A program made the translations under genes and the position numbers. Below are positions 17,718 to 26,265 of a stretch of DNA of 64,000 nucleotides, piece after piece; the first letter of the stretch is position 1; each line of letters begins with the position of its first letter. This stretch comes from an uncultured Pelagibacteraceae bacterium. GTDB lineage: Bacteria > Pseudomonadota > Alphaproteobacteria > Pelagibacterales > Pelagibacteraceae. Below the pieces are notes generated by a model. The model was not told where the DNA came from. It saw only the letters and a list, made by a program, of their open reading frames with translations, and made no database searches. The stretch covers positions 34,808 to 98,807 of the forward strand of contig CABYZW010000002.1 in the NCBI GenBank assembly GCA_902523615.1, given 5' to 3'.

Positions 17718-17795
17718 CTATCTTCTTCTTCTTTTCTTAGCTTTTTTCTTAGCTTTTTTCTTAGCCTTCTTTGCTTTTTTTCTTCTCTTAGGCAT
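17718..17795 (-). CDS. 25-aa Lys/Arg/Ala basic protein (histone H1-tail-like)
   Basis: Not in the ORF track. The minus strand encodes MPKRRKKAKKAKKK...RRRR then TAG: 25 residues, only Met, Pro, Lys, Arg and Ala. Codon usage alternates AAG/AAA, so it is not a simple homopolymer. A strong Shine-Dalgarno, AGGGAG, sits 6 nt before the ATG, one of the best in this window. An 8-bp-stem hairpin lies just upstream and the shared terminator just downstream, so it looks like a monocistronic gene. The composition resembles H1-like or HU-tail nucleic-acid-binding peptides. Function is unknown; binding DNA, RNA or ribosomes is inference. Confidence 0.75.
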   Translation of the reverse strand: MPKRRKKAKKAKKKAKKKAKKRRRR

Positions 17796-17812
17796 CTTTA
17801 GCTCCCTTTTTA

Positions 17813-17843
17813 GTTAAACGAATCAAAATGATTCGTGATTAAC
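17813..17843 (-). promoter_or_regulatory. Leader hairpin/operator of the 25-aa basic gene
   Basis: Perfect inverted repeat ACGAATCA-AAA-TGATTCGT extended by GTTAA/TTAAC arms across a 2-nt bulge. In the minus-strand transcript it ends 5 nt before the AGGGAG ribosome-binding site, so it could control translation; as DNA it could equally be a repressor palindrome. No T-run follows the stem, so it is not an intrinsic terminator. Confidence 0.6.
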
Positions 17844-17983
17844 TTATTTTTATTTTTTTATATGCGTTATGTCAATTATTTAATTAAAGTTAAAAACTTA
17901 AAAAAAAATTAAAAAAAAAAAATTATTTTTTATGCTTAAAAAGTTAATGTTTATGCGCTTAATACTCGAATATTTAAACAAAT

Positions 17984-19726
17984 TTAATAAAGTTTTTCTA
18001 AATCTTGTTTGTATTTTTCTAAAATTTTTTTTCTTTTTAATTTCAAAGTTGGTGTTAGCATTCCATTTTCAATTGTAAATTCATCTTTAATTAATTTAAA
18101 TTTTTTAACTTTTTCAACTAAAGATAAACTTTTATTCAAATTTTCTAAATAAAATTCAATTTCTTTTCTATTTTCCTCAGTTTCACTGACAATAAGGGCA
18201 ACTAAGTAATTTTTTTTATCTCCGTAAACAAAACTTTGTTTAATTTTTTCACTGAGACATAGTAAATTTTCAATTTTAGAGGGTGAAATATTATCACCAC
18301 CCAAATTGACTATAATTTCTTTTTTTCTATCAGTAATTTTTAAATTCCCTTCTTTAGTAATTTCTCCAATGTCACCCGTATGCAACCAACCATTTTTGAT
18401 AATGTCATCTGTTTCTTTTTTCATATTCCAGTAGCCTAGCATTACATTTTCTCCCTTTACTAATATTTCACCATCTTCAGCAATTTTTACTTTATTTGTT
18501 TTAAACGGAGGACCTACTGTTTCAATTCTGATTTTATCAGGAAGGTTGCAACTTACGACTGGCGAAGTTTCTGTTAATCCATAACCTTGTAAAGTAGGCA
18601 AGCCTATAGAATTCAAAAATTCACCAATTTTTTGATCCAAAGCTCCTCCACCAGAAACAAAAGCCTTTAATTTACCTCCAAATTGGTCTCTTATTTTTCT
18701 TCTTACTAAAAGCTCACAAAAAAAATTGAGAAATTTTTGCCTATAAGTAAGAGGTTTTTTATTTAAAATTTTGGTCCCAAGTAAAATAGTATTGGTTATT
18801 AAAAATTTCTTTACCCCTTTTTGTTTCGAAAAATTTAGAGAAATTTTGCTAAATAAATTTTGGTAAAATCTTGGTACAGCCGTCATGATTGTTGGTTTTG
18901 CAATAACCATATTTGGTAATAATTTTTCCAAACTTTCAGCATAAAAAACTTTAGCACCAAGTAAAATCTGAACATATTGAACAGTATGCTCGTAAGAATG
19001 AGACAATGGTAGCCAAGTTAAAAAAACTGGCGGATTTTTTTCAAATAGTAACCTTAAAATTTCCTCTGCCCCCTGGCAATTCGATAAAATTCCACCATGA
19101 CTAAGCATAACTCCTTTAGGATACCCGGTTGTTCCTGATGTATAAATTATACATGCTAGATCATTTCTTTTTAAATTTTTATTATAAGTTGTAAGATTTT
19201 CTTTTGATGTTTTAAATTCCAAATTCTTTCCAAGAGAAATATTTTCAAAACATTCTATTTTTTCGTTAAGTTTATCTATTGAAATAATAATTGTATTTTC
19301 TTTAATAAAATTTTTAATCTTATTAAATTGATCCATATTTGAGACGATACATAATTTGGGGTCACAATCGCTAATTATATATTTATAATCACTTTCAGAA
19401 TAGGTCGTAAAAAGTGGAACTGTCACACCACCTGCATTCATTATTGCTATATCTGAAACTAGCCATTCAGGTCGATTCTCTGACAATAAGATACATCTAT
19501 CACCTTTAATAATAATTTTTTTTAAATGATTAGATAATGTTACTATTTTTTTATATATGTTTTCCCATGAGTAAGAAAAGGTCCCAGAATTTTTATCATA
19601 TAAGCCTTTATTTTTAAGTGATACCAAAAAAATTTTTTCATTAATTTTTTTAAAATTTGCAGAACACTGTTCTTCATATTTTTTAAAAAAAAGTTCTACT
19701 AAACTATTAATTTCCTCTATTTTCAT
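17984..19726 (-). CDS. Long-chain acyl-CoA synthetase (AMP-binding)
   Basis: 580 aa ANL-superfamily adenylating enzyme. The AMP/P-loop motif YTSGTTGYPKGVMLSHGG is near residue 196, the GYGLTETSP block near 381 and the GWLHTGDIGEI...TDRKKEIIV hinge near 440. These and the overall length fit long-chain fatty-acid CoA ligases of the FadD/FAA type. It activates fatty acids for lipid synthesis or degradation. The ATG lies only 4 nt after the 3' CCA of tRNA-Leu on the same strand and no nearby alternative Met exists, so tRNA processing could create a leaderless mRNA. Confidence 0.9.
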   Translation of the reverse strand: MKIEEINSLVELFFKKYEEQCSANFKKINEKIFLVSLKNKGLYDKNSGTFSYSWENIYKKIVTLSNHLKKIIIKGDRCILLSENRPEWLVSDIAIMNAGGVTVPLFTTYSESDYKYIISDCDPKLCIVSNMDQFNKIKNFIKENTIIISIDKLNEKIECFENISLGKNLEFKTSKENLTTYNKNLKRNDLACIIYTSGTTGYPKGVMLSHGGILSNCQGAEEILRLLFEKNPPVFLTWLPLSHSYEHTVQYVQILLGAKVFYAESLEKLLPNMVIAKPTIMTAVPRFYQNLFSKISLNFSKQKGVKKFLITNTILLGTKILNKKPLTYRQKFLNFFCELLVRRKIRDQFGGKLKAFVSGGGALDQKIGEFLNSIGLPTLQGYGLTETSPVVSCNLPDKIRIETVGPPFKTNKVKIAEDGEILVKGENVMLGYWNMKKETDDIIKNGWLHTGDIGEITKEGNLKITDRKKEIIVNLGGDNISPSKIENLLCLSEKIKQSFVYGDKKNYLVALIVSETEENRKEIEFYLENLNKSLSLVEKVKKFKLIKDEFTIENGMLTPTLKLKRKKILEKYKQDLEKLY

Positions 19727-19730
19727 AGTT

Positions 19731-19815
19731 TGGTGGGCGAAGAGAGAATCGAACTCTCACTTCTTTCGAAACACGATTTTGAATCGTGCGCGTCTACCAG
19801 TTCCGCCATTCGCCC
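19731..19815 (-). tRNA. tRNA-Leu(CAA), CCA encoded
   Basis: 85-nt class II tRNA on the minus strand: acceptor GGGCGAA/TTCGCCC, D arm with GGTAGACGCGC, anticodon stem CACGA/TCGTG around TTCAAAA (anticodon CAA), long variable arm containing TTTCGAAAGAA, T stem GAGAG/CTCTC with TTCGATT, discriminator A and encoded CCA. It decodes UUG. A TATACT box at 19841-19846 (minus) is a plausible promoter. The acyl-CoA synthetase gene begins 4 nt beyond the CCA. Confidence 0.97.
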
Positions 19816-19874
19816 TCAATTGTTTAATTATTTATTAAATAGTATAAGAACTAAAATTATATTAAAACTAAAAA

Positions 19875-20480
19875 ATGTTTAATACCTTTTATAAAAAATG
19901 TTTGAATTTAGCAGCCCATAAAAGTTCTAAATATTATTTAGCTGTGGTTTCTTTTGTTGAAAGTTCATTTTTTCCTATTCCACCAGATGTTATGATCATA
20001 CCGATGGTGATTTCTAAAAAAAAAGATTTTCTAAAAATATTCTTAATTGCAACGATATTTTCTGTTTTAGGTGGTCTTTTTGGCTATTATATTGGAGCTT
20101 TATTTCTTGATATTGGAATGCAAATTATGACCTTTTATAATTACGATGATAAAGTTATTAACTTAAAAAACAACTTGTTAAATAGTGATGGCTTTTATGC
20201 GTGGCTTGGGATTCTTTTTTTAGCTGGTTTCACTCCATTGCCATACAAAGTTTTTACTATAGCGAGTGGACTTATTGGATTTAACATTCTGATCTTTATT
20301 TTGATAAGTATTTTATCTAGAGGAATGAGATTTTTTTTAGTTTCCTATCTATCATATAAATTTGGAGATATGTTTACACGCTTTATGGAAAAACATGGAT
20401 CTAAATGGTTTACAATTATTGGAATATCGATAGTCATGATTGCCACAATGATCTACTTAATTTCAAAATTTTATGCCTAA
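19875..20480 (+). CDS. YqaA-type DedA/SNARE-associated membrane protein
   Basis: 201 aa with several membrane segments. SFVESSFFPIPPDVMIIPMV near residue 27 and GFTPLPYKVFTIASGLIGF near residue 118 are the paired re-entrant-loop signatures of the YqaA branch of the DedA superfamily. DedA proteins are linked to lipid-carrier or phospholipid flipping and envelope homeostasis; the substrate here is not known. It heads an operon with dsbB (8-bp overlap) and coq7 (17-bp overlap of dsbB). The promoter must lie in the 59-bp spacer shared with tRNA-Leu. Confidence 0.88.
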   Translation: MFNTFYKKCLNLAAHKSSKYYLAVVSFVESSFFPIPPDVMIIPMVISKKKDFLKIFLIATIFSVLGGLFGYYIGALFLDIGMQIMTFYNYDDKVINLKNNLLNSDGFYAWLGILFLAGFTPLPYKVFTIASGLIGFNILIFILISILSRGMRFFLVSYLSYKFGDMFTRFMEKHGSKWFTIIGISIVMIATMIYLISKFYA

Positions 20481-20958
20481 TTTTAAAATTGAGTATTATT
20501 TGAAATCAATTTTAATAATCAGTTTTATTTCAATTATTACCGCATACTACATAGAATACATTCTTGGACACAAGCCTTGTAATTTATGCTTAATAGAAAG
20601 GATACCTTATGTAATAAGTATATTTATAATTTTAACTAATTATATATTTAAGATAGACCAAAAATTTGTTTTATTGTTATTAACTCTAACATTTAGCTTT
20701 TCTTTTTTTATTTCAATTTATCACTTAGGAATTGAGCAAGGTGTTTTTAAGGAGTCAGCAGCTTGTGGGTTAAAAAATACTAGCGATATCATCTCAAAAG
20801 AAGAATTATTGAAATTATTAAATGAAAAAACTATAAGCTGTAAAGATGTGACATTTAGGGTTTTTGGATTCTCACTTACAAGTATTAATATGATATTAAG
20901 TTTTGTAATAGTAATTATTTTAATAAAAATTAATAATATAAATGAAAAAATCAGATAA
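20473..20958 (+). CDS. dsbB: DsbB-family disulfide bond formation protein
   Basis: 161 aa with four predicted membrane spans. First periplasmic loop contains the CxxC pair in HKPCNLCLIERIP (about residues 34-46) and the second loop carries two more cysteines (SAACGL and TISCKD), the full DsbB redox relay. The family reoxidises periplasmic DsbA by passing electrons to quinone. Its neighbour coq7 acts in ubiquinone synthesis, a fitting functional partner. No dsbA is visible in this window. Confidence 0.9.
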   Translation: MPNFKIEYYLKSILIISFISIITAYYIEYILGHKPCNLCLIERIPYVISIFIILTNYIFKIDQKFVLLLLTLTFSFSFFISIYHLGIEQGVFKESAACGLKNTSDIISKEELLKLLNEKTISCKDVTFRVFGFSLTSINMILSFVIVIILIKINNINEKIR

Positions 20959-21472
20959 TAAAGTAGAGGAATTTATTAGAGTCGATCATGCTGGTGAACG
21001 TGGTGCTGTCAAAATCTACGAAGGTCAATTATTAGCACTAAACACTATTGTGAAGGATGAGGATTTAAAAAAAACTATTCAAGAAATGAAAGTTCATGAG
21101 ATAGAACATTGTCAATTTTTTGAGAAAGAAATTAAAAAAAGAAATATTAAACCAACAAAATTTTTACCACTTTGGGATTTATTGGGAGTAGGGTTAGGTT
21201 TTGGTTCGACACTTTTGGGTAAAAAAGCAGCAATGTTATGCACAGCTTCAGTAGAAGAAGTAATTGATAAACATTACTTAGATCAGATTAATCAATTAGG
21301 CTCTGATGAAAAAGAATTAAAAAAAAAAATAATTAAATTTAGGGAAGACGAAATTCATCATAAAGACATTGCTTATCAAAAAGGAGCCTCCAAAAAAGGT
21401 TTATATTCAATTATGGACAGAATTATTAAAACTGGCTCAAAAATTGCAATAAATATATCTGAAAAAATTTAA
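20942..21472 (+). CDS. coq7: Demethoxyubiquinone hydroxylase
   Basis: 176 aa. The N-terminal RVDHAGERGAVKIYEGQ is the Coq7/UbiF di-iron signature. Iron ligands appear as E-x-x-H pairs: EIEHCQFF near residue 58 and EIHHKDIAY near residue 143, plus SVEEVIDKHY. The enzyme hydroxylates demethoxyubiquinone late in ubiquinone synthesis. It ends 3 bp before the convergent HNH gene. ubiE and ubiB of the same pathway are found near 31-33 kb. Confidence 0.94.
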   Translation: MKKSDNKVEEFIRVDHAGERGAVKIYEGQLLALNTIVKDEDLKKTIQEMKVHEIEHCQFFEKEIKKRNIKPTKFLPLWDLLGVGLGFGSTLLGKKAAMLCTASVEEVIDKHYLDQINQLGSDEKELKKKIIKFREDEIHHKDIAYQKGASKKGLYSIMDRIIKTGSKIAINISEKI

Positions 21473-21475
21473 ATA

Positions 21476-22045
21476 TTAAGCTTCCAGTTCAACATCCCAA
21501 TATAGATAGTCCATCCAACTTTTATGTAAATAATTCGGTGGGAAATTCTTCCCATTACGATGTAAATCTTCAGTTGAGGGTCTGTAAGGATGTTGCGTAA
21601 GATTCATACCAGATTTTTTTAACAACTTTCCACCTTTTTTTACATTACAAGTTGAACACGCAGTTACAACATTATCCCAATTAGTTTGTCCACCTTTGGA
21701 CCGTGGTAAAAGGTGATCAAAAGTAAGCTCCTCACTACTACCACAATATTGACAGGAAAATTTATCTCTAAGAAAAACATTAAATCTCGTAAAACTTGGC
21801 TGTGACTGAGGTATTATATAATCTTTTAACGCGATAACACTTGGTAGTTCCATTTTAAATGAGGGACTTCTTACAATTCTATCATAGGTACTAACTATTA
21901 TGACCCTATCTAGAAATACTGATTTTACTGTATCTTGCCATGACCACAATGATAAAGGATAATAACTTAGAGGTCTGTAATCAGCATTCAAAACCAATGC
22001 TGGGCATTTTTCTAAAGAAACATCACTTTCAACAAAATTATTCAT
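21476..22045 (-). CDS. HNH endonuclease-fold protein
   Basis: 189 aa. N-terminal block ALVLNADYRPLSYYPLSLW is typical of a widespread alphaproteobacterial HNH family. The HNH core is CQYCGSSEELTFDHLLPRSKGG...NWDNVVTACSTCNVKKGG (about residues 110-155), with two CxxC zinc knuckles and the HNH-type His/Asn residues. It is a chromosomal housekeeping type with no intron or phage context. The biological role of the family is not established; a nuclease in repair or RNA processing is possible. Confidence 0.85.
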   Translation of the reverse strand: MNNFVESDVSLEKCPALVLNADYRPLSYYPLSLWSWQDTVKSVFLDRVIIVSTYDRIVRSPSFKMELPSVIALKDYIIPQSQPSFTRFNVFLRDKFSCQYCGSSEELTFDHLLPRSKGGQTNWDNVVTACSTCNVKKGGKLLKKSGMNLTQHPYRPSTEDLHRNGKNFPPNYLHKSWMDYLYWDVELEA

Positions 22046-22091
22046 AATTAAATTTTAACTTAAAAAAAAAAAACTTTCAATATTTAGAGTA

Positions 22092-22742
22092 TTAAATCTT
22101 TTTTAAAATATAACTTAAAGCAATACTTGATGCTTCGATAGGAATATGATGGTCGCAGTTTTTAATTAAATGTGTTTCAATTTCAATGTTATTTCTAATA
22201 AAAAAATCTTTCGCTTCAAGCATATAGTTTGCTGGAACTACTTGATCGGAGTCACCATGAATTAAGAGAGTATCTGTAGAAGCTTTTTTACGAGATTTTA
22301 GATTTTCTTGATCTATGATCTTTCCTGAAAAACCTACAATACAATTATATTCCTTATTAGATATTAAACCTAAATTTATTGACATCATACAGCCTTGACT
22401 AAACCCTGATAAACAAATTCTACTATTTTCTAAATTATATTTATCTTTAATTTGATCAATAAATTTATTGAGTTTTTCTTCAGCATTAATTGATTGTTCT
22501 AAAATATAATTTGGATCATCTTTCGTAAGATCAAACCATTGAAAACCAGATGGATTTATTTGACATTTCTCGTGACCATCAGGACAAATAAAAATAGTAT
22601 TTGGTAAATGTCTTTTCCAATTCAACGACAGTATACTAATGTCTTTTCCATCTCCTCCATATCCATGAAGTAAAATGATAGCATTTTTAATTTCTTTATT
22701 ATTCTCAGGCTTAATAATTGTTGAGTTTAGACAAAATGTCAT
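22092..22742 (-). CDS. Alpha/beta-hydrolase, carboxylesterase/phospholipase type
   Basis: 216 aa, the size of bacterial carboxylesterase/YpfH-like hydrolases. HGYGGDGKDI supplies the oxyanion loop (about residue 26), the nucleophile Ser is in SGFSQGCMMS (about 115), Asp in HGDSDQVVP (about 162) and His in NCDHHIP near the C-terminus: a complete catalytic triad. It should hydrolyse short or medium acyl esters, substrate unknown. It is divergent from the HIG1-type membrane protein with about 50 bp between them. Confidence 0.87.
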   Translation of the reverse strand: MTFCLNSTIIKPENNKEIKNAIILLHGYGGDGKDISILSLNWKRHLPNTIFICPDGHEKCQINPSGFQWFDLTKDDPNYILEQSINAEEKLNKFIDQIKDKYNLENSRICLSGFSQGCMMSINLGLISNKEYNCIVGFSGKIIDQENLKSRKKASTDTLLIHGDSDQVVPANYMLEAKDFFIRNNIEIETHLIKNCDHHIPIEASSIALSYILKKI

Positions 22743-22791
22743 GGTATATAAATTATGTTTTTTTATTTATAAAACACCCTACAATAGATTT

Positions 22792-22995
22792 ATGATTACT
22801 GGAATATTCGTTAAAATTTTATCCATGATATTGTTAATAGCTGTTGGAGTAGTACTTATTTTAGGTATAGGCACTTTATTTAAAGGAGGTGAAACTAGTA
22901 AAAAGTACTCTAACAAGTTAATGCAATTAAGAGTTTTATTACAATTTATAGCTGTAATTGCTTTAGTGTGTTTTGCCTATTTTTTTAAAAATTAA
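22792..22995 (+). CDS. Twin-transmembrane HIG1-domain protein
   Basis: Trimmed from the ORF-track start because the first 39 residues are antisense to the esterase; the ATG at 22792 gives a 67-aa protein beginning MITGIFVKILSMILLIAV. Two membrane helices flank a short polar turn GGETSKKYSNKLMQLRVLLQ, the pattern of the alphaproteobacterial twin-transmembrane/HIG1 family, related to mitochondrial factors that associate with respiratory complexes. The 3' end overlaps the thioredoxin gene by 4 bp. Confidence 0.83.
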   Translation: MITGIFVKILSMILLIAVGVVLILGIGTLFKGGETSKKYSNKLMQLRVLLQFIAVIALVCFAYFFKN

Positions 22996-23501
22996 TTAAA
23001 GTTACTTAACCACTCTACAAATTTTTTTTCTTCAAAATTTATTGATCCAACTATTCTTGCAAATTCTAATCCATCTTTATTAAATAAAATTGTAGTAGGT
23101 ATACCTCTTAACTTAAACTTTTTAGCTAAAGTGATTGGTGGATCGAAATATAAATCTAAATTTCTTATCTTCAGATCTTCGAAGAAGTCTGAGGCCTTTT
23201 TTAAATTTTCTTGACCTATATTTATTGGAAATATTTTTAGATTATCCAAATATTTATTTTTTTGTAAAGAATCTAGAGACGGCATCTCTTCTTTGCATGG
23301 AGCACACCAAGTTGCCCAAAAATTCAAAATTATCAAGTTTCCCTTATAATCGTTTAGGTTTATTAGTTTATTTTTGCTATCTAAAAATGTTAAATCAGTA
23401 TATTTCTTTAATTCTTTATTGATAACGAGATTTTTTATATCAGTAACCTCATTAGCAAAAGAATTGGACAGTAAAAAAATAAATACTATTAAAAATCTCA
23501 T
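22992..23501 (-). CDS. TlpA-like periplasmic thiol-disulfide oxidoreductase
   Basis: 169 aa. Residues 1-16 (MRFLIVFIFLLSNSFA) form a signal peptide. The thioredoxin-fold active site is WATWCAPCKEEMPSL (about residue 62), and the cis-Pro loop is RGIPTTILF. This is the TlpA/ResA group, which reduces periplasmic disulfides, for example in cytochrome c maturation or copper-site assembly. No cytochrome genes are adjacent, so the partner is unknown. It is divergent from argH across 24 bp. Confidence 0.9.
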   Translation of the reverse strand: MRFLIVFIFLLSNSFANEVTDIKNLVINKELKKYTDLTFLDSKNKLINLNDYKGNLIILNFWATWCAPCKEEMPSLDSLQKNKYLDNLKIFPINIGQENLKKASDFFEDLKIRNLDLYFDPPITLAKKFKLRGIPTTILFNKDGLEFARIVGSINFEEKKFVEWLSNFN

Positions 23502-23525
23502 ATTAAACAGGTATAGTTAATTATC

Positions 23526-24917
23526 ATGACAAAAAATAAAAACAATCAGGCAATATGGGGTAATAGAATAAATAACGATACTTCAACACTTTTTCAAAAG
23601 GTTGGTAGTTCTATAGCTATTGATAAAAGACTTTATAAGGAGGATATTGCTGCATCTATAGCGCATGTAGAGATGTTATTTAGACAGAGAATAATTTCCT
23701 TTAAAATTAAAAATAAAATCATTTATGGCCTGAATAAAATAGAAAAGGAAATTTCAAAAAAAAAATTCGAATTCAATAAAAAGTATGAGGATATACATAT
23801 GAATATTGAAAAAAGACTTTTTCAAATTATTGGTGATGAAGCTGGCTTTATTCATACAGCTAGATCACGAAACGATCAAGTTGTAACAGATTTAAAAATT
23901 TGGATAAGAACAGAAGTTAAAGAAATTATTTCATATTTAGATAAGGTTATTAAAAGTTCTCTAAAACTAGCTGAAAAAAATGTTGATACAATTATGCCTG
24001 GCTTTACTCATTTAAAGAACGCTCAAGCTATTTCGTTTGCACATTATCTTATGGCATATGTAGAGATGTTTATTAGAGATAAAAAAAGATTCATAAATAA
24101 TTTAGAAAGCTTGAACGAAAATCCTCTGGGTGCAGCTGCCTTAACTGGGACCTCCTTTGATATAGATAGAAATTACACTTCAAAAAAACTAGGTTTTAAA
24201 AAACCAACCAATAACTCTATAGACACTGTTTCTGACAGAGATTTTGTTTTAGATTTTTTATACAATATATCTGTTTGTTCTATGCATATCTCTAGAATTG
24301 CTGAGGAACTAATTATTTGGAATTCTGACGGTTTTAAATTGATAAATTTATCCAATAAAATTGTCACAGGTTCATCAATAATGCCTCAAAAAAAAAACCC
24401 AGATCTTTTAGAATTTTTAAGAGCTAAATCTGGCACTTCTTATGGAAATTTATTTTCTATGCTCACAATTTTAAAAGGGCTACCTTTATCATACTTTAAA
24501 GATCTTCAAGACGATAAAGAAATCATTTTTAAATCGAACGATACTTTAATAAATAGTCTAAAAATACTTGATGAAGTATTAAAAAATATTAGTCCTAATA
24601 AAAAACAAATGCTTGAACTTGCAAATTCTGGCTATATTACTGCAACAGATTTAGCTGACTATCTTGTAAAAAATTATTCAATGCCCTTTAGAAAGGCGTA
24701 TCAAAAAACTGCTCTAATCGTCAATCTTGCAGAAAAAAAGAGAAAATCGCTTCATGAATTGACTTTGAGTGATCTGAAAAAAATTGAGCCAAAACTAACA
24801 AATGATGTTTTAAAAGTCTTCGATTTAAAGAATTCTGTTGCCTCTAAAAAGTCTTATGGTGGAACATCTTTTGCAAATATTAAAAAGATGATAATGAAAT
24901 ATAAGAAACAAAAATGA
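23526..24917 (+). CDS. argH: Argininosuccinate lyase
   Basis: 463 aa, standard length. The fumarase/aspartase superfamily signature GSSIMPQKKNPDLLEF is near residue 281 and the catalytic region includes HTARSRNDQVVTDLK near residue 115 and LTGTSFDIDR near residue 205. It splits argininosuccinate into arginine and fumarate, the last step of arginine synthesis. The stop overlaps the next ATG in an ATGA arrangement, so argH, the small lipoprotein, lysA and plsC form one operon. Confidence 0.97.
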   Translation: MTKNKNNQAIWGNRINNDTSTLFQKVGSSIAIDKRLYKEDIAASIAHVEMLFRQRIISFKIKNKIIYGLNKIEKEISKKKFEFNKKYEDIHMNIEKRLFQIIGDEAGFIHTARSRNDQVVTDLKIWIRTEVKEIISYLDKVIKSSLKLAEKNVDTIMPGFTHLKNAQAISFAHYLMAYVEMFIRDKKRFINNLESLNENPLGAAALTGTSFDIDRNYTSKKLGFKKPTNNSIDTVSDRDFVLDFLYNISVCSMHISRIAEELIIWNSDGFKLINLSNKIVTGSSIMPQKKNPDLLEFLRAKSGTSYGNLFSMLTILKGLPLSYFKDLQDDKEIIFKSNDTLINSLKILDEVLKNISPNKKQMLELANSGYITATDLADYLVKNYSMPFRKAYQKTALIVNLAEKKRKSLHELTLSDLKKIEPKLTNDVLKVFDLKNSVASKKSYGGTSFANIKKMIMKYKKQK

Positions 24918-25039
24918 TTAAAAAAATAACTTTAGTTTTAGTTTTATTATGTTGTGTAATTTCTTGTGGTAAAAAAGGAAATCCAGAATACAAAGAGTCA
25001 CACAAAAAAAAATTAGAGAACGTTATAAAAGTAATCTAA
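24914..25039 (+). CDS. Small LptM/YifL-like lipoprotein, 41 aa
   Basis: Not in the ORF track. ATG at 24914 (ATGA overlap with argH) gives MIKKITLVLVLLCCVISCGKKGNPEYK, ending TAA 25037-25039 with a one-base TAATG overlap into lysA. It has a charged N-terminus, a hydrophobic core and a lipobox VIS-C18; CGKKGNP after the cleavage site resembles the CGLKGPL start of LptM/YifL lipoproteins, which help mature the LPS transport protein LptD. A tiny lipoprotein between argH and lysA is common in alphaproteobacteria. Coupled on both sides, it is very probably translated. Confidence 0.82.
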   Translation: MIKKITLVLVLLCCVISCGKKGNPEYKESHKKKLENVIKVI

Positions 25040-26253
25040 TGAAATATATTAAAAGAAAACTTACTATTGAAAAAGTTTCTGTTGAAACAATTGCTAAAAA
25101 ATTTGGTACTCCAACTTATTGTTATTCTTATGGTAAATTAAAAAATAATATAAATAACTTTAAAAGGAATTTTAAATCTTTTTCCCCATTAATATGCTTT
25201 GCTGTAAAATCTAATACGAATATAAATTTATTAAAGGAAATTAAAAAATTCGGACTTGGCGCAGATGTCGTATCTGTTGGTGAGATGATGGTGGCCCTCA
25301 AAGCAGGTATAAAACCAAATAAAATTGTTTTTTCAGGTGTAGGTAAAACTTCTCATGAAATAAGATACGCTATCGAAAAGAAAATTTTACTTATAAATGC
25401 GGAGTCAGAAAGTGAAATTAAAGAAATTGAAAAAATCGCAAAAATTAAAAAAAAGAAGGTACAAATAGGTATTAGATTAAATCCAAATACAGATGCTAAA
25501 ACACTAAGCCAAATTTCAACAGGAAAAAAAGAAAATAAATTTGGTGTAAATAGTAAATCATTTATTAAACTTGTCGAGCTCTATAAAAATTCAAAAAATA
25601 TTGAACTTAAATGTTTGAGTGTTCATATAGGAAGTCAGATTCTAGACTATAAACCTTATGAGAAAATGTTAAATGTAATAATGAAAATTTTAAATAAAGT
25701 AAATCATAAGTTTGAATTTATTGATCTTGGTGGTGGGATGGGTATTTCATATACTCATAAAAATAAAGTATTTAACTATAAAAAGTATAATTTTGCTATC
25801 AAAAAATTTTTGAATAATTATAAATCAAAAATAATATTTGAGCCTGGAAGAGCTGTAATTGGTAATACAGGAATTTTAGTTTCAAAGGTAATTTATATTA
25901 AAAATAGTGGGAAGAAGAATTTTATCATTTTAGATGCAGCAATGAATGATTTAATGAGACCAGCTTTATACGGTTCTAAACATAAAATTTTACCTTCATC
26001 AAAATCAAATAGAATTTCAAAAGAAATTTATGAATTTGTAGGTCCGATTTGTGAGAGCACAGATAAATTTAGAACTTTAAAAAATTTTCAGAAATTAAAA
26101 GAAAAAGAAATAATAGCAATATGTGATGTTGGTGCATATGGTATGTCATTAAGTTCAAATTATAACGTAAGAACTAAACCTTTAGAGTTAATAATTAAAG
26201 GGTCAAAAATCAAAATTATTAAAAAAAGACAAAAGCATGAAGAATTAATTTAG
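25039..26253 (+). CDS. lysA: Diaminopimelate decarboxylase
   Basis: 404 aa fold-type III PLP enzyme. The PLP lysine is in CFAVKSNTN (about residue 56), the glycine-rich phosphate loop is DLGGGMGISY near 230, and the active-site cysteine motif GPICESTD is near 336. It converts meso-diaminopimelate to lysine. It is translationally coupled to the upstream lipoprotein gene and precedes the acyltransferase by 12 bp. Confidence 0.96.
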   Translation: MKYIKRKLTIEKVSVETIAKKFGTPTYCYSYGKLKNNINNFKRNFKSFSPLICFAVKSNTNINLLKEIKKFGLGADVVSVGEMMVALKAGIKPNKIVFSGVGKTSHEIRYAIEKKILLINAESESEIKEIEKIAKIKKKKVQIGIRLNPNTDAKTLSQISTGKKENKFGVNSKSFIKLVELYKNSKNIELKCLSVHIGSQILDYKPYEKMLNVIMKILNKVNHKFEFIDLGGGMGISYTHKNKVFNYKKYNFAIKKFLNNYKSKIIFEPGRAVIGNTGILVSKVIYIKNSGKKNFIILDAAMNDLMRPALYGSKHKILPSSKSNRISKEIYEFVGPICESTDKFRTLKNFQKLKEKEIIAICDVGAYGMSLSSNYNVRTKPLELIIKGSKIKIIKKRQKHEELI

Positions 26254-26265
26254 CTTTTGAAAAAG

